DNA from: a bacterium
Lineage (GTDB): Bacteria > AUK180
Direction: 5' to 3'
Length of the DNA: 64,000 nucleotides
Assembly (NCBI GenBank): GCA_023133295.1
Contig: JAGLWT010000023.1
Location: 54,483 to 118,482 of the forward strand
Below the pieces are notes generated by a model. That model was not told where the DNA came from, did not search any database, and was given only the letters and a program-made list of their open reading frames with translations. Below are positions 52,331-62,447 of this stretch, in pieces; the first letter of the stretch is position 1; each line of letters starts with the position of its first letter. A program made the translations under genes and the position numbers.

Positions 52331-52613
52331 AGGTACAGACCGTAGAAGAAATGGATCCTTCGGCGCTGCCTCAGGATGACAGAATACAATGAATAATTGG
52401 GAAATGAGGGTTGAAGAATGAAAGAGAGAGGGATGGATTATCGGGTTCCCGAAAATATTCGGGATTTCCGCTTCGCTACAACAAGCTACGATAATGACGG
52501 ATATGTTTATTGTCTTGCTCTCACCTCGTACATCGCACCCCGTACCTCGTACTGCTTTTATCACCTAACACTTCACTCGTCCATGCGTTACACGCATTAG
52601 GACGAGTAATAAT
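52331..52613. repeat. Short-repeat spacer
   Basis: It contains GGATCCTTCGGCG...CAGGATGAC, a GGTTCCCGAAAATATTCGGG inverted repeat (about 52443-52466) and CACCTCGTACATCGCACC words. No gene is supported. Confidence 0.55.
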
Positions 52614-52641
52614 TTGAATCAAAATTTTAAAGTGGTAGAAT
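52614..52641 (+). promoter_or_regulatory. Putative promoter of the clostripain-like gene
   Basis: TTGAAT (52614-52619), a 16-bp spacer and TAGAAT (52636-52641) lie 18 bp before the ATG. Confidence 0.45.
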
Positions 52642-52659
52642 ATGTAATGGGGTAAACAA

Positions 52660-55600
52660 ATGAAGAAGGGACTCATATTGCTCACATTACTGCTTTGTAT
52701 GACAATATTTTCCGCAAAATGGACCGTCGCCGTATATTTGGATGCCGATAATAACCTGGAGGCCGCCGGATTTGACGACTTTCTCGAAATGGCTCAAGTA
52801 GGCTCCGACAGCGACATAAATATCGTAGTACAATTAGACGCATATTCTACTAGTAATTCCTATGGATGGTCGACTTGCAAGAGATTTCTGGTAGGTAACG
52901 GAATACCCCCTACCGCAGCAAATGCCATAATGGATATCGGCGAACCCAATATGGGGAACCCCGATACATTGATCGATTTTGGAAAGTGGGTATATGATAA
53001 TTACCCCGCTGATCATTATTTACTTATCATCTGGAATCACGGAGACGGTTGGCGGACAGTAAATCTTGACGGCCGAGGCGCATGTACGGATGATCACGGA
53101 ACTGCTGATCCGGATGACCCCATTGACCCCTTTTATCTGAATTTCACAAATGGTGAGATACAGGACGCAACCGCACAGATAACAGCTTACTGCGGCAGAA
53201 AATGGGACATTATCGGGTATGATGTGTGTCTGAATCAGATGTGGGAAAACAATGTGGCCTCCGTTGCGGATTTTGACTATTTTGTGGCTTCTGAGATGAG
53301 CGAGTGGAATGACGGCTGGACCTATGACCATTTCCTGCAGGCGCTACAGGATTCAAATGGGAATCTGACACCGGTAGAATTCTCGGATGCATTGGTTGCC
53401 TCTTACGCATTTGGCGAGGGCGGTTCCACCGGCGATACACAATCCTCTATTGACCTTGCCTTTGTACCCGCATTATCTACCGCTATCAACAGTTTCGCAA
53501 AGGAATTGATGTGCGCGAGAGGTTCATATTCAACACAGATCGATACCGCCCGCACCAATTGTTATGAGCTCGACTCCTCTTATCCGTATTATAATCAGAT
53601 AGATCTTTATGACTACTGCCTCAAGTTGGAGGCTCAGAGCGTCCCCGCTTCAGTCATTTCCAGCAGTCAGGCGGTCAGGACCGCGATCACAAATGCCGTT
53701 ACAAGTAATTTCGCAAAAGCCGGCAATGACTGTTACGGGGTCGGCATTTATTATCAACGGCCTTCATCGTCATATGAATCCATATACGACGGAACTTCTA
53801 TAGCAGATACATTTTGGGATAATTTTTTAAAAGGCGAAGCCTGCCCTGTTCCTTTGAATATTTCATACCTTTCAAATGTAATTGATGATTCTGCCGGTAA
53901 TAACAATAGCATAATAGATCCCGGTGAAACGATCGATATGAACATTACGCTGACTAATTCGGGAATGGATACGGCGACAGGCGTAAATGCAACCCTTACC
54001 ACAACGGATTCTTATACGACCATTACTCAGAATTATTCTACATATCCAGATATTGTCAGCGAAAGTAATGCTATTTCAAACTCGAGTTATACCTTCTCTG
54101 TTCAAAATAATTGTCCTGTCGGGCATCAGATCGAATTTGTTCTGAATATCAGCGCGGATACAGGCTATTCAAACACCTCCGCGTTTTCTATATCCGTTGG
54201 AAAATTCATTGGTGACTCGACGGATACACCCATCGCAATTACCGATATAAATACGATCGTAAGCACTATCAATGTTCCGAGTTTTTGTGATATTACCGAT
54301 GTGATAGTATCGGTTGATATTACACACAGCTACAAGGGCGATCTGATCGTTAAATTGGTTTCACCTGCTGGACCTGCTGTTTATTTGCATAATAGAACCG
54401 GTAGTAGCACAGATGATATTGTAACAACTTATGATAGCATTACAGCACCTGACGGTCCTGGTATAATGGATGATTTTAACGGTGAGAAATCATGGGGAGA
54501 TTGGGAATTACATGTTTATGATGCCGCAAATGGAGATGAAGGGACTTTGAACTCATGGACACTTTCGCTTGATCTTAATAATTGTTCCGAGCCTTATCCA
54601 ATAATCGTATATAATTCTCATTCTATTGATGACAATGCAGGTGGAAATAATAATCAAGTTGCACAGCCAGGGGAAAGCATTATAATGCCTGTAATTCTTG
54701 AAAATGAAGGCTATGCAAATGCAACGGGGGTTAATGCAACATTATCAACAATAGATCCTTATGTTACAATAACACAAAATTATTCAACTTATCCGAATAT
54801 TCCCGTAGGCAATACCGGACTTTCAAATACAAGTTATGCTTTTTCAATTGATTCAGGCTGTCCAATAGGGCATGAAATTATATTCACATTAGATATTAAT
54901 GCTGATTCTTCATATACTAACCAGGTCAATTTTTCTGTTATGGTCAGCGAATTTATAATTAGTTCTACTGACACACCTATTGACCTTCTTAGATTTGATA
55001 ACGATAAAATAGGTATTACAAGTATAATTGATGTTCCCTATTCCTGCAATATTGTTGATATATTAGCAAGTGTTGATATAACTTTTGGCTATATCGGTGA
55101 TTTAATAGTTGATCTGACATCTCCAACCGGGACTACTGTTCGCTTACATAATCTGACCGGTAGTTTTACTGATGATATTATTACCACTTATGATAGTTTA
55201 ACTGTCCCTGATGGTCCAGGAACGATGACTAATTTTGATGGTGAAAATTCACTTGGTAAGTGGAAGTTGTGGGTGCTTATTGATGATCCAGGTAATCTCC
55301 TTTATGGCACATTAAATTCATGGTCATTAACTTTATATTTAGATAATTGTACTCAACCGCCACCTGATATGATCTTTGATTCATATTCTATTGACGACAA
55401 CGCCGGCGGGAATAACAATGGAGTAGTTGAATCGGGCGAAGAGATCGATATGCCGATAACATTAACAAATATCGGATACGGTGATGCAAATAATCTTTCG
55501 GCAATATTGTCAACCGGCTGCACTTATATTACCGTTACCGCAAATAACGCTAATTATCCGGTACTGAGTTACAATGCTTCCGGCGAAAGTCTGACCCCAT

Positions 55601-57915
55601 ATACATTCGATGTTTATAACGGCCTTCCAATGGACTACGATGTGATCTTTGATCTGAATATCACTTCGGATGAAGGCAATTGGTCCGATACCTTCATGAT
55701 AACGGTCAACCCGTCCGGAACAGGGTGTAATTGGACCTTCTCAACTGATACACCGATCGATATTCCGGATAATGTTCCTGCAGGAGTTACGAGTACGATC
55801 ACTATCAGCGAGCACAAACAGATCATTGATATCAATTGTTTTGTTGATATCACACATGCCTATATCGGTGATGTGATAGTGGAATTGACCTCGCCGACCG
55901 GAACAAAGGTCAGACTACATGACAGATCGGGCGGATCTGCTGATGACATCTATACAATATATGATTCATCATCGGTACCTGACGGCCCGGGGGCAATGGA
56001 TGATTTCCTTGGAGAAGATGCTTATGGCGACTGGAAATTATTCGCGAGCGATAATGATGCCGCTATTACCGGACAGTTCAATGAATGGCGTTTGGAAATA
56101 TGTTCCGACTCACAATCCGATATTGATATCGATCTCACATCCGGCGGAGAAGGCCTCTTTTTTCCTGAGTGGTCATGGGCAAACAGCCCCAGACAGATAG
56201 CGTATATTCACACGGATTCAAGCGGAATATCAAATATCAGGATCGCGAATGCCGACGGCACAGGAAGCCCGGCAGCCATTACAACGGAAGCTGATCATGT
56301 ATCACATATTTCTCAGATCTCCTGGTCTCCTGATGATGAGTATATTATTTTCGCGAGTACCGCAATATACGAAAAACTTCATTTACGCAAGATCGCTTCT
56401 GATGGTACTCAGGCGGGAAATTCTGATGTAGTGCAGCCAGTCGGCTCACTGCCATCGCCGTATTTGAAATGGGTAGATCCGCATTGGTCCAATGAGCTGA
56501 ATCAAAGCGGCAATGTCCAGAGGGTAGCGGCATCTATCTCCGGAGATATATGGGTATATGAGCCCAACAACACAGCAGATCCTAATAGCGGGATTATCAG
56601 GATCACTGATCTTTCCGATCCTTATCTGGATATGACCGCAACAGATAAACTCTATCAGCCGCATTGGAATCAGGCCAACACACAGATCGTTTTTGCCAGA
56701 CGGCCGGCAAGCCCGATCGCCGCAGCGGCGGATTCAAATATTTTTAAATGTATTGAGGTACAAGATATTATCCAGGGCATTTCTAATCCAATAGGAGACC
56801 CCGACGGAGATGGGAACGGCGGCGATTGGGGTGATACCAGACTGATACAGATCAGCAGCTCTACGCATCCTGAATATTCACCGTCGTTTTCAATAAACGG
56901 GAATAATGTGGGATATATTTGCGATGTTGCGGATAGCTTCAATAATTATGACTTCTGGACCGATCCCATAGGCTCTTTGTCTTCAACGAATTTTGATGCG
57001 TACAGTGATAACTCACCTATATCCGGTTATGAGAATGCTCAGAATGAGGGCTTTATGAAATGGTCGACCGGAGGCGGAGATTCTTTCACCTATATCAAAG
57101 AACAGGCTGGAATACATTCTCTTCAGGTGGTCTATGACGAAACGATAGGCGGGTTCATGAAGGGGAACTCATTTATTCAGGATGATAAACTGATCATTGA
57201 GGATAACGCCTATACAAGATTATCCGTACCCCTTGAAGTAGCATTGAATTATGCGTATTTCGGAGTGACTTCACTTTCGCATATTCCCTCCAACGATCCG
57301 CGGATCGTCCCTATCGGTGAATTCAGAAAGATCACGGCAGACGGAATTATGGAAAAGGGAATATTCACCAAAAACGCCGAATTGAGGATATTCTTTACAC
57401 AGGAAGAATTAATGGGCAGGCCCGTTGAGTGGCTGGAGCTAAGGAAATTTTCAAACGGCAGATGGGTATTGATCAACTCAAGTGTATCAGATGATGCTGA
57501 TGGGAATCCTGAGAACGATCTTTACGACGGCGGGTATGTCACTGCCTTTATTGACAGCACTGCGATTTACGGGCTGTTTATCAATTCCCCGCAGAAAGTA
57601 TCTTTTGATTATAAGCTTGACAATGCCAGGGTTTATCCGAACCCGTGGAATGCTTCTTCATCGGCGCTTGATCACCTCAGGATCGATCATTTCGGAGACA
57701 ACTCTTCATTGGAAGAGGTCAGTATATATAATGTCTGCGGAGAACTCATAGCAACGCTGAACAATGCGGTCACTACCGAAAATGACGGCTTGGATTTTCT
57801 GAAGTGGAGCGTTGTCAACGATGACGGTAAAAAAGTCGCTCCCGGAATATATATAATATACATCCGCGACAACTCCGGTGCGAAAAGCACTAAGAAGGTC
57901 GCGGTGATACGGTAA
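52660..57915 (+). CDS. Secreted clostripain-family (C11) protease with P domains and T9SS sorting signal
   Basis: The 1751-residue protein has a signal peptide (about 1-19) and a C11 peptidase domain (about 20-390). The histidine lies in LLIIWNHGDGW (near 127) and the cysteine in GYDVCLNQMWENN (near 189). Three proprotein-convertase-like P domains follow at about 520-640, 767-890 and 1027-1148, each starting STDTPI and containing GDLIV or GDVIV, PDGPG and L.SW/EW near the end. PD40/TolB-like beta-propeller repeats (about 1165-1420) and an unrecognised region come next. A T9SS type A sorting domain (about 1655-1751, RVYPNPWNASS to STKKVAVIR) ends it. It is likely an exported, surface-bound Arg- or Lys-specific protease. 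Confidence 0.88.
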   Translation: MKKGLILLTLLLCMTIFSAKWTVAVYLDADNNLEAAGFDDFLEMAQVGSDSDINIVVQLDAYSTSNSYGWSTCKRFLVGNGIPPTAANAIMDIGEPNMGNPDTLIDFGKWVYDNYPADHYLLIIWNHGDGWRTVNLDGRGACTDDHGTADPDDPIDPFYLNFTNGEIQDATAQITAYCGRKWDIIGYDVCLNQMWENNVASVADFDYFVASEMSEWNDGWTYDHFLQALQDSNGNLTPVEFSDALVASYAFGEGGSTGDTQSSIDLAFVPALSTAINSFAKELMCARGSYSTQIDTARTNCYELDSSYPYYNQIDLYDYCLKLEAQSVPASVISSSQAVRTAITNAVTSNFAKAGNDCYGVGIYYQRPSSSYESIYDGTSIADTFWDNFLKGEACPVPLNISYLSNVIDDSAGNNNSIIDPGETIDMNITLTNSGMDTATGVNATLTTTDSYTTITQNYSTYPDIVSESNAISNSSYTFSVQNNCPVGHQIEFVLNISADTGYSNTSAFSISVGKFIGDSTDTPIAITDINTIVSTINVPSFCDITDVIVSVDITHSYKGDLIVKLVSPAGPAVYLHNRTGSSTDDIVTTYDSITAPDGPGIMDDFNGEKSWGDWELHVYDAANGDEGTLNSWTLSLDLNNCSEPYPIIVYNSHSIDDNAGGNNNQVAQPGESIIMPVILENEGYANATGVNATLSTIDPYVTITQNYSTYPNIPVGNTGLSNTSYAFSIDSGCPIGHEIIFTLDINADSSYTNQVNFSVMVSEFIISSTDTPIDLLRFDNDKIGITSIIDVPYSCNIVDILASVDITFGYIGDLIVDLTSPTGTTVRLHNLTGSFTDDIITTYDSLTVPDGPGTMTNFDGENSLGKWKLWVLIDDPGNLLYGTLNSWSLTLYLDNCTQPPPDMIFDSYSIDDNAGGNNNGVVESGEEIDMPITLTNIGYGDANNLSAILSTGCTYITVTANNANYPVLSYNASGESLTPYTFDVYNGLPMDYDVIFDLNITSDEGNWSDTFMITVNPSGTGCNWTFSTDTPIDIPDNVPAGVTSTITISEHKQIIDINCFVDITHAYIGDVIVELTSPTGTKVRLHDRSGGSADDIYTIYDSSSVPDGPGAMDDFLGEDAYGDWKLFASDNDAAITGQFNEWRLEICSDSQSDIDIDLTSGGEGLFFPEWSWANSPRQIAYIHTDSSGISNIRIANADGTGSPAAITTEADHVSHISQISWSPDDEYIIFASTAIYEKLHLRKIASDGTQAGNSDVVQPVGSLPSPYLKWVDPHWSNELNQSGNVQRVAASISGDIWVYEPNNTADPNSGIIRITDLSDPYLDMTATDKLYQPHWNQANTQIVFARRPASPIAAAADSNIFKCIEVQDIIQGISNPIGDPDGDGNGGDWGDTRLIQISSSTHPEYSPSFSINGNNVGYICDVADSFNNYDFWTDPIGSLSSTNFDAYSDNSPISGYENAQNEGFMKWSTGGGDSFTYIKEQAGIHSLQVVYDETIGGFMKGNSFIQDDKLIIEDNAYTRLSVPLEVALNYAYFGVTSLSHIPSNDPRIVPIGEFRKITADGIMEKGIFTKNAELRIFFTQEELMGRPVEWLELRKFSNGRWVLINSSVSDDADGNPENDLYDGGYVTAFIDSTAIYGLFINSPQKVSFDYKLDNARVYPNPWNASSSALDHLRIDHFGDNSSLEEVSIYNVCGELIATLNNAVTTENDGLDFLKWSVVNDDGKKVAPGIYIIYIRDNSGAKSTKKVAVIR

Positions 57916-58060
57916 AGAGAAATTGACAATGGACAATTGACAGTTGACAATTAAAAAGTAGAACCCAAAGAGATATTTATCCCGAATGATTTTTCTCAAC
58001 GTGTAACCTTGAACTTTTTAACATTTCAACTTTTGAACATGCGAGCTCGCTTCGCGTTAC
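57916..58060. repeat. Short-repeat spacer
   Basis: It begins one base after the stop codon with TTGACAA, TGGACAA, TTGACAG and TTGACAA heptamers (57922-57950), then AACCTTGAAC/AACATTTCAAC words. No gene is supported. Confidence 0.75.
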
Positions 58061-58084
58061 TCGTGCAAGGGAGGGAGAGAAAAT

Positions 58085-58738
58085 ATGAAGCCATCTGAAG
58101 AATTGCTTAAGAATTATCAAAAAGTCAATCGATACAAAGATGAATTAATGACCGCCGTGGGATTTCACAGATTACCAGTGATGCCGAAATCTTCAATGGA
58201 CCTCGCAGCAGAAATTATTAGCAAAAAGAATATTAAATCGGTTCTTGACATAGGAGCCAATGACCGCAGATTTAAAAGGCATATATCACTTGACAGATGT
58301 CGTTATCATTCTATGGATCAGGATGAGACATATGATCATGATTTCAGAACTATTAAAGATATTGGCGATAATAGAAAATTTGGAATGATCACAATGTTCG
58401 CAGTAATTGAACATCTTGAGATCGCTACTTATATTGATGAATTTATCCCATTTTTCCTTGAAGCTCTTGAGCCGAACGGCTATTTAGTGATTTCTTCCAA
58501 TAATATTTTTCATAACCTTGGAATAAGAACGGATTATTCTCATGTAAAATCATATTCACCCAGAGATCTGCATGCTATTATGCGGAATTTTGGCTTTAAA
58601 ACCATTGGTGTATATCGAATTTCATTATTGTCAAAAAAGATCAGATGGTTTTTCGACCTATTGAGTAAAACTGTTTTTAAGCCCTATTGCCTGGATTACG
58701 CGCCCGAGATCTGCTGGATATTCAGAAAAGGAGGTTAG
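58085..58738 (+). CDS. Class I SAM-dependent methyltransferase
   Basis: The 217-residue protein has SAM motif I VLDIGANDRRFKRHI, the acidic end of strand 2 in YHSMDQDE, FGMITMFAVIEHLE (motif II region) and LEPNGYLVISSNN (motif III). The basic C-terminus ends with DYAPEICWIFRKGG. The substrate is unknown; the Methyltransf_23-like pattern is common in methylation of small or surface molecules. GGAGGGAG lies about 10 bases upstream of the ATG. Confidence 0.8.
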   Translation: MKPSEELLKNYQKVNRYKDELMTAVGFHRLPVMPKSSMDLAAEIISKKNIKSVLDIGANDRRFKRHISLDRCRYHSMDQDETYDHDFRTIKDIGDNRKFGMITMFAVIEHLEIATYIDEFIPFFLEALEPNGYLVISSNNIFHNLGIRTDYSHVKSYSPRDLHAIMRNFGFKTIGVYRISLLSKKIRWFFDLLSKTVFKPYCLDYAPEICWIFRKGG

Positions 58739-58770
58739 AGGTTAGAGGTTGGAGGTTGGTTGAAGATGGG
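58739..58770. repeat. Heptamer repeat between two genes
   Basis: Consecutive GGTTAGA, GGTTAGA, GGTTGGA and GGTTGGT units start right at the methyltransferase stop. Confidence 0.8.
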
Positions 58771-58809
58771 TAAGAATATAGGGAGAGAAGAAAGGAGAGA
58801 GTATACAGG

Positions 58810-59166
58810 ATGGCTGTAGAGAAATTAGAAGTATATCAAAGAATTATCGATTTAACGATTAATATTTATAGACTGACAAAACCCTTTCCTAAGGATGAGA
58901 TTTACGGGTTAACCTCACAAATGAGAAGAGCTGCTATTTCAATTGGTTCAAACTTAGTTGAAGGAAATTACCGGCAAACTACAAAGGATTATTTACATTT
59001 TATTGATATTTCAAAGGGTTCGGCTGCAGAACTGAGACATCAAGTGTTGATATCGTATAAACTGAAATATTTAGACAAAAATACCTTTCATCGTACTTTT
59101 GAAGAGCTTGAAACAATAATTAAAATGCTATCTCGGATCCAAAGTAGCCTACAGAAAAGAGATTAG
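58810..59166 (+). CDS. Four-helix-bundle protein (23S rRNA intervening-sequence family)
   Basis: The 118-residue protein matches the S23/four-helix-bundle family throughout: LEVYQRIIDLTINIYRLTKPFP, EIYGLTSQMRRAAISIGSNLVEG, and the C-terminal LKYLDKNTFHRTFEELETIIKML. Related ORFs lie within intervening sequences of 23S rRNA genes or stand alone; the function is unresolved. Here no rRNA gene is near. Confidence 0.85.
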   Translation: MAVEKLEVYQRIIDLTINIYRLTKPFPKDEIYGLTSQMRRAAISIGSNLVEGNYRQTTKDYLHFIDISKGSAAELRHQVLISYKLKYLDKNTFHRTFEELETIIKMLSRIQSSLQKRD

Positions 59167-59340
59167 AGGCCTGTAGAAAAGTGAATAGTGAATAATGAAT
59201 AGTGAAGGAAAACGCAAGAAGTAAATACCAGATGGATCCTTCGCGATAAGCTCAGGATGACACAGAAATATCAATAACATTAGAAGATGTGCGGAAATCA
59301 TAATAATTTACAATGGACAGTTGATTATTTCTCGAATACC
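59167..59340. repeat. Modular repeat block in plus orientation
   Basis: GTGAATAGTGAATAATGAAT words (59181-59203), then GAAAACGCAAGAAGTAAATA, CCAGATGGATCCTTCGCG and CTCAGGATGACA, following the same order as 51825-52000 and 63585-63680. No gene is supported. Confidence 0.7.
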
Positions 59341-59347
59341 GAACTAT

Positions 59348-60127
59348 TCACTGTTCACTATTCACTTCTTTTGCCCTCCGGCAAAAGACAGCGGTTCTGC
59401 CCATAATGACCGTCGGCTTCGCGGCGATCTCGAATCCGCACTTTTCCGCGACGGTGATCATTTCAGCAAAACTCTCGGTAGTGGTGTGATGCGGCGGCTC
59501 GGCGATATAAAGATATTTACCCGCTTTCAACAGCGAGTGCATCTCCTTGAAGAAATTTTCCGCACTCGGAACTTCGTGGACGAGGTAGAATGCGATTATA
59601 AAATCAGCCGGCTCTGTGAGCCCTGTTGACTCTGCTGCCGACTTGATCAGCTCGATCGTTTTTTCATACTTGCTGCCCTTTATTTTTTCCGCTACTATAT
59701 CAAGCATCCCCTGCTGAAGATCCACAGCAAGTACTTTGCCCTGCTCTCCGACCATCTTAGCGATACCGATGGAAAAGATCCCCGTACCGCAGCCGACATC
59801 GATCACCGTATCACCTTTGTTAATATATTTCTTGAATAGTCGTCCGGCATTATGTCCGAGCTTTCTAAAAGGATTATCCAATTGATGCGCATGCTCCATC
59901 GAGCAGATCCCGGGTTTAGTGTCCGTGGCGGCGGCTTTCTTATCCTTGAGGTCCTGCTTATGAAGCATCCATATCCTCACCACCGCAAAGAGCATCATTG
60001 AGGCGCATAGCACTTCAAAGAGCAGTATATAGTTCTGAGCTAACTCCAACTTCATAGATAGAACAAAAAGCAGAGCGCCAAGCACAACTATCAATGAATA
60101 CAGCAATTGCTTAAATGTATTTTTCAT
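59348..60127 (-). CDS. Membrane-anchored SAM-dependent methyltransferase
   Basis: The 259-residue protein has two N-terminal membrane helices (QLLYSLIVVLGALLFVLSM and ILLFEVLCASMMLFAVVRIW). A UbiE-like class I methyltransferase domain follows, with motif I VIDVGCGTGIFSIGIA, VLAVDLQQGMLD and DFIIAFYLVHEVP. The product is likely a lipid or quinone methylation, judged only from the membrane anchors. It is 13 bp downstream of the SMC-like gene and may be co-transcribed with it. Confidence 0.8.
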   Translation of the reverse strand: MKNTFKQLLYSLIVVLGALLFVLSMKLELAQNYILLFEVLCASMMLFAVVRIWMLHKQDLKDKKAAATDTKPGICSMEHAHQLDNPFRKLGHNAGRLFKKYINKGDTVIDVGCGTGIFSIGIAKMVGEQGKVLAVDLQQGMLDIVAEKIKGSKYEKTIELIKSAAESTGLTEPADFIIAFYLVHEVPSAENFFKEMHSLLKAGKYLYIAEPPHHTTTESFAEMITVAEKCGFEIAAKPTVIMGRTAVFCRRAKEVNSEQ

Positions 60128-60140
60128 CTTTTATATAACC

Positions 60141-62447
60141 TCACATTTCAATGATCTCGGCATCTGCCACTCCGGCACGGTCCTGTACCGTAAAATATAT
60201 TATTTGCCAGCCGTCATCTGAAAGCTTCTTGAGCATCTTCATCCCGTTTTCAAAGCGCTTCTTGTCAGCAGCTATAAAGGGATCGTCCAATAGGAAAAAT
60301 CCCTTGATGCCGTCGAATATCTCTTCACCGAAAGCGATCTTCACGCTGAAATACAACTGATCGAATGTGCCTTGAGATAACTCGTCCACAGAGTAAATAT
60401 GACCCTCGGTATCCTTCGCATAAAGGGTATTTTCGTCCCTGTCATAATCAACCTGCGTGTATTTATCTGATGTCAATTTTGAAAACACCTTTGACACCCT
60501 GCTGTCCGCACCAAAATACCGTGAGAATTCCGACGAGATATCATCGCCGATATTACCGAGAAGTCCTATCGTCTGCTCCTTGATCCTGATACTTGTTTCA
60601 AGCCGGGCTTTCTCGTGTAAAAGGGCATTTATCAGCTGCTCGACAGCGGCAGCGGTATGAAATCCAATATCTTCTATTTCAAAATTCATCCCCGCCTTTT
60701 CATTGAAAGCGCCAAGACGGTCCGCGATCTTACCGGCATTGAGAGCATAGTTACGCACCTGGTCTCTCATCTTCTTTCTGCTTTCTTCAATGTTCCTTAT
60801 ATCGGATTCGAGAATATCTCTCTCGCCGGCACCGCCCTCGATACGGCTTACGATATCGGCAATACCGGCATTCAGATCATCAAGTGAAATATCACGATAC
60901 TCTTTGGCAAGCTCCGTCAACGGCTCTTTCTCGTCAGAGATAGTTGCTGATAATATCACTATTTGCCTGCTGAGCTGCTGTATTTCCTTTTTCAAGTCGG
61001 CGATATTCCTCAGTCGATCGTCAAGTTGATCAAGATCTTGTATTTTCAAAGCGGTCCTGAGTTCTGTAAGACCATTTTCTGCTGTGGAATACTTTGCGGA
61101 AATACTGTCGATAAAGGCCGTCAGGCCTTCTATTTTTCCATCGATCTTGTTTCGCTCACCATTTAAGATATCGACCTCAGCCCCCAGATTTGATACTTCC
61201 TCTCTCAACTTCTCGGTCTCGCCAAAGATCTCGGAAATGTTTGTTATATCAAGGCCAAGGCCACGGATCTCATCTTTCCATCGGATCTCGGCTTCCTCTG
61301 AAACCTTGACACCGCCTTTGACGTTTATCAGAAGCAGTATGAGAATAATTATTAACGCCGATCCACCGCCATACAAAAGGTACGGGTTCTTCATAATAGC
61401 CCCGATGATCAGAAATAGTAAAGAAAGCACCATTGATGAAACAGAGATCAGCATAAAGGCCTTCCGATGGCTGCTTGTCAATGAGGCACGCTCTCCTTTA
61501 CTGATCCCGGATGATATCCTGCCGCATATATTTTCAAGTTTTTGCAGGCGCTCATTTCCGTATTTGTGCCTCTGTGCTGACTCCGCAAGTTTCTGAGAAA
61601 ACGCAGTTTGCGCTTGCTCAAGTTCTGTCTTTTCAAGGCCATGGGTTATGTGCTCAGCCTTCAAACGGCTGCAAGTCGCGTCTAATTTCCTGAATTCTTC
61701 CGCATTTTCCTCAACCGCCTTCAGCTCATTCAATTGTTCTTCTTTACTTTGCAGATCTGTTTGAAAAGCAGATACCTGCTCTCTTTTTTTGAATGACGCT
61801 GCCTGCTCCAATCTAATATGCTCGTTGCCCAGATGTACCAGTTTATCTTCCAATGTTGCCGATGCCTTCATTAATTCGAGATATTTTCTTTCGGCTTCCC
61901 TGCCGCTGCTGATCTCATCGTCCTCGGAAAATGTTTTATTGATCTCGTCAATGTCATTAAAAATACTCTTTAAATCTGTTTTAACCCTTGTGGGACTCAG
62001 AAATTCTCCTCTGAGATTTTTCTCGATCTTCTGCAATAAGCTCTGCTCGCTCCCCAGGAGTTTTTCGGATAACGGCCCCAGATACGAGCCGGTATCCAGA
62101 TCGCTACTTCTGACTATAAAGAGTTTTCTGAAATCCTCTTCGCTTAGATCAAGATATGTCAATACCTTAATGAAGTCCGAAACAGGACGGCCCTTGTCAT
62201 CATACAGCGTGATCGTCCCCTCTATTTGCTCGATCGTATCGTATCTGGCAGGCGCGATATCAAATGGCGGCGCTCCGCGCTTATCGTATTTGAGCAGGCC
62301 TAACTTATATAGAATTCCTTCCAGAAGGTATGTTTTTCCGGATTCATTGGAACCGCGAATGATAGTAAATGGTTTCAGCTTCTTGTCGAAATTGGATATG
62401 GGCCCTAGTTTCAGGAATTTAACCGCTTCCAGTTTGAAACTTTTCAC
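60141..62447 (-). CDS. SMC/Rad50-like ATPase (YhaN type)
   Basis: The 768-residue protein has Walker A GSNESGKT (32-39), long coiled coils (about 180-330 and 390-620) and a central pair of membrane-like helices (about 340-375, FMLISVSSMVLSLLFLIIGA and YGGGSALIIILILLL). The C-terminal signature/Walker B region reads VDELSQGTFDQLYFSVKIA and GFFLLDDPFIAADKKR. The inserted membrane helices mark the YhaN branch of SbcC-like proteins. With the overlapping phosphoesterase it forms an SbcCD/YhaNO-type DNA-end processing pair. Confidence 0.85.
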   Translation of the reverse strand: MKSFKLEAVKFLKLGPISNFDKKLKPFTIIRGSNESGKTYLLEGILYKLGLLKYDKRGAPPFDIAPARYDTIEQIEGTITLYDDKGRPVSDFIKVLTYLDLSEEDFRKLFIVRSSDLDTGSYLGPLSEKLLGSEQSLLQKIEKNLRGEFLSPTRVKTDLKSIFNDIDEINKTFSEDDEISSGREAERKYLELMKASATLEDKLVHLGNEHIRLEQAASFKKREQVSAFQTDLQSKEEQLNELKAVEENAEEFRKLDATCSRLKAEHITHGLEKTELEQAQTAFSQKLAESAQRHKYGNERLQKLENICGRISSGISKGERASLTSSHRKAFMLISVSSMVLSLLFLIIGAIMKNPYLLYGGGSALIIILILLLINVKGGVKVSEEAEIRWKDEIRGLGLDITNISEIFGETEKLREEVSNLGAEVDILNGERNKIDGKIEGLTAFIDSISAKYSTAENGLTELRTALKIQDLDQLDDRLRNIADLKKEIQQLSRQIVILSATISDEKEPLTELAKEYRDISLDDLNAGIADIVSRIEGGAGERDILESDIRNIEESRKKMRDQVRNYALNAGKIADRLGAFNEKAGMNFEIEDIGFHTAAAVEQLINALLHEKARLETSIRIKEQTIGLLGNIGDDISSEFSRYFGADSRVSKVFSKLTSDKYTQVDYDRDENTLYAKDTEGHIYSVDELSQGTFDQLYFSVKIAFGEEIFDGIKGFFLLDDPFIAADKKRFENGMKMLKKLSDDGWQIIYFTVQDRAGVADAEIIEM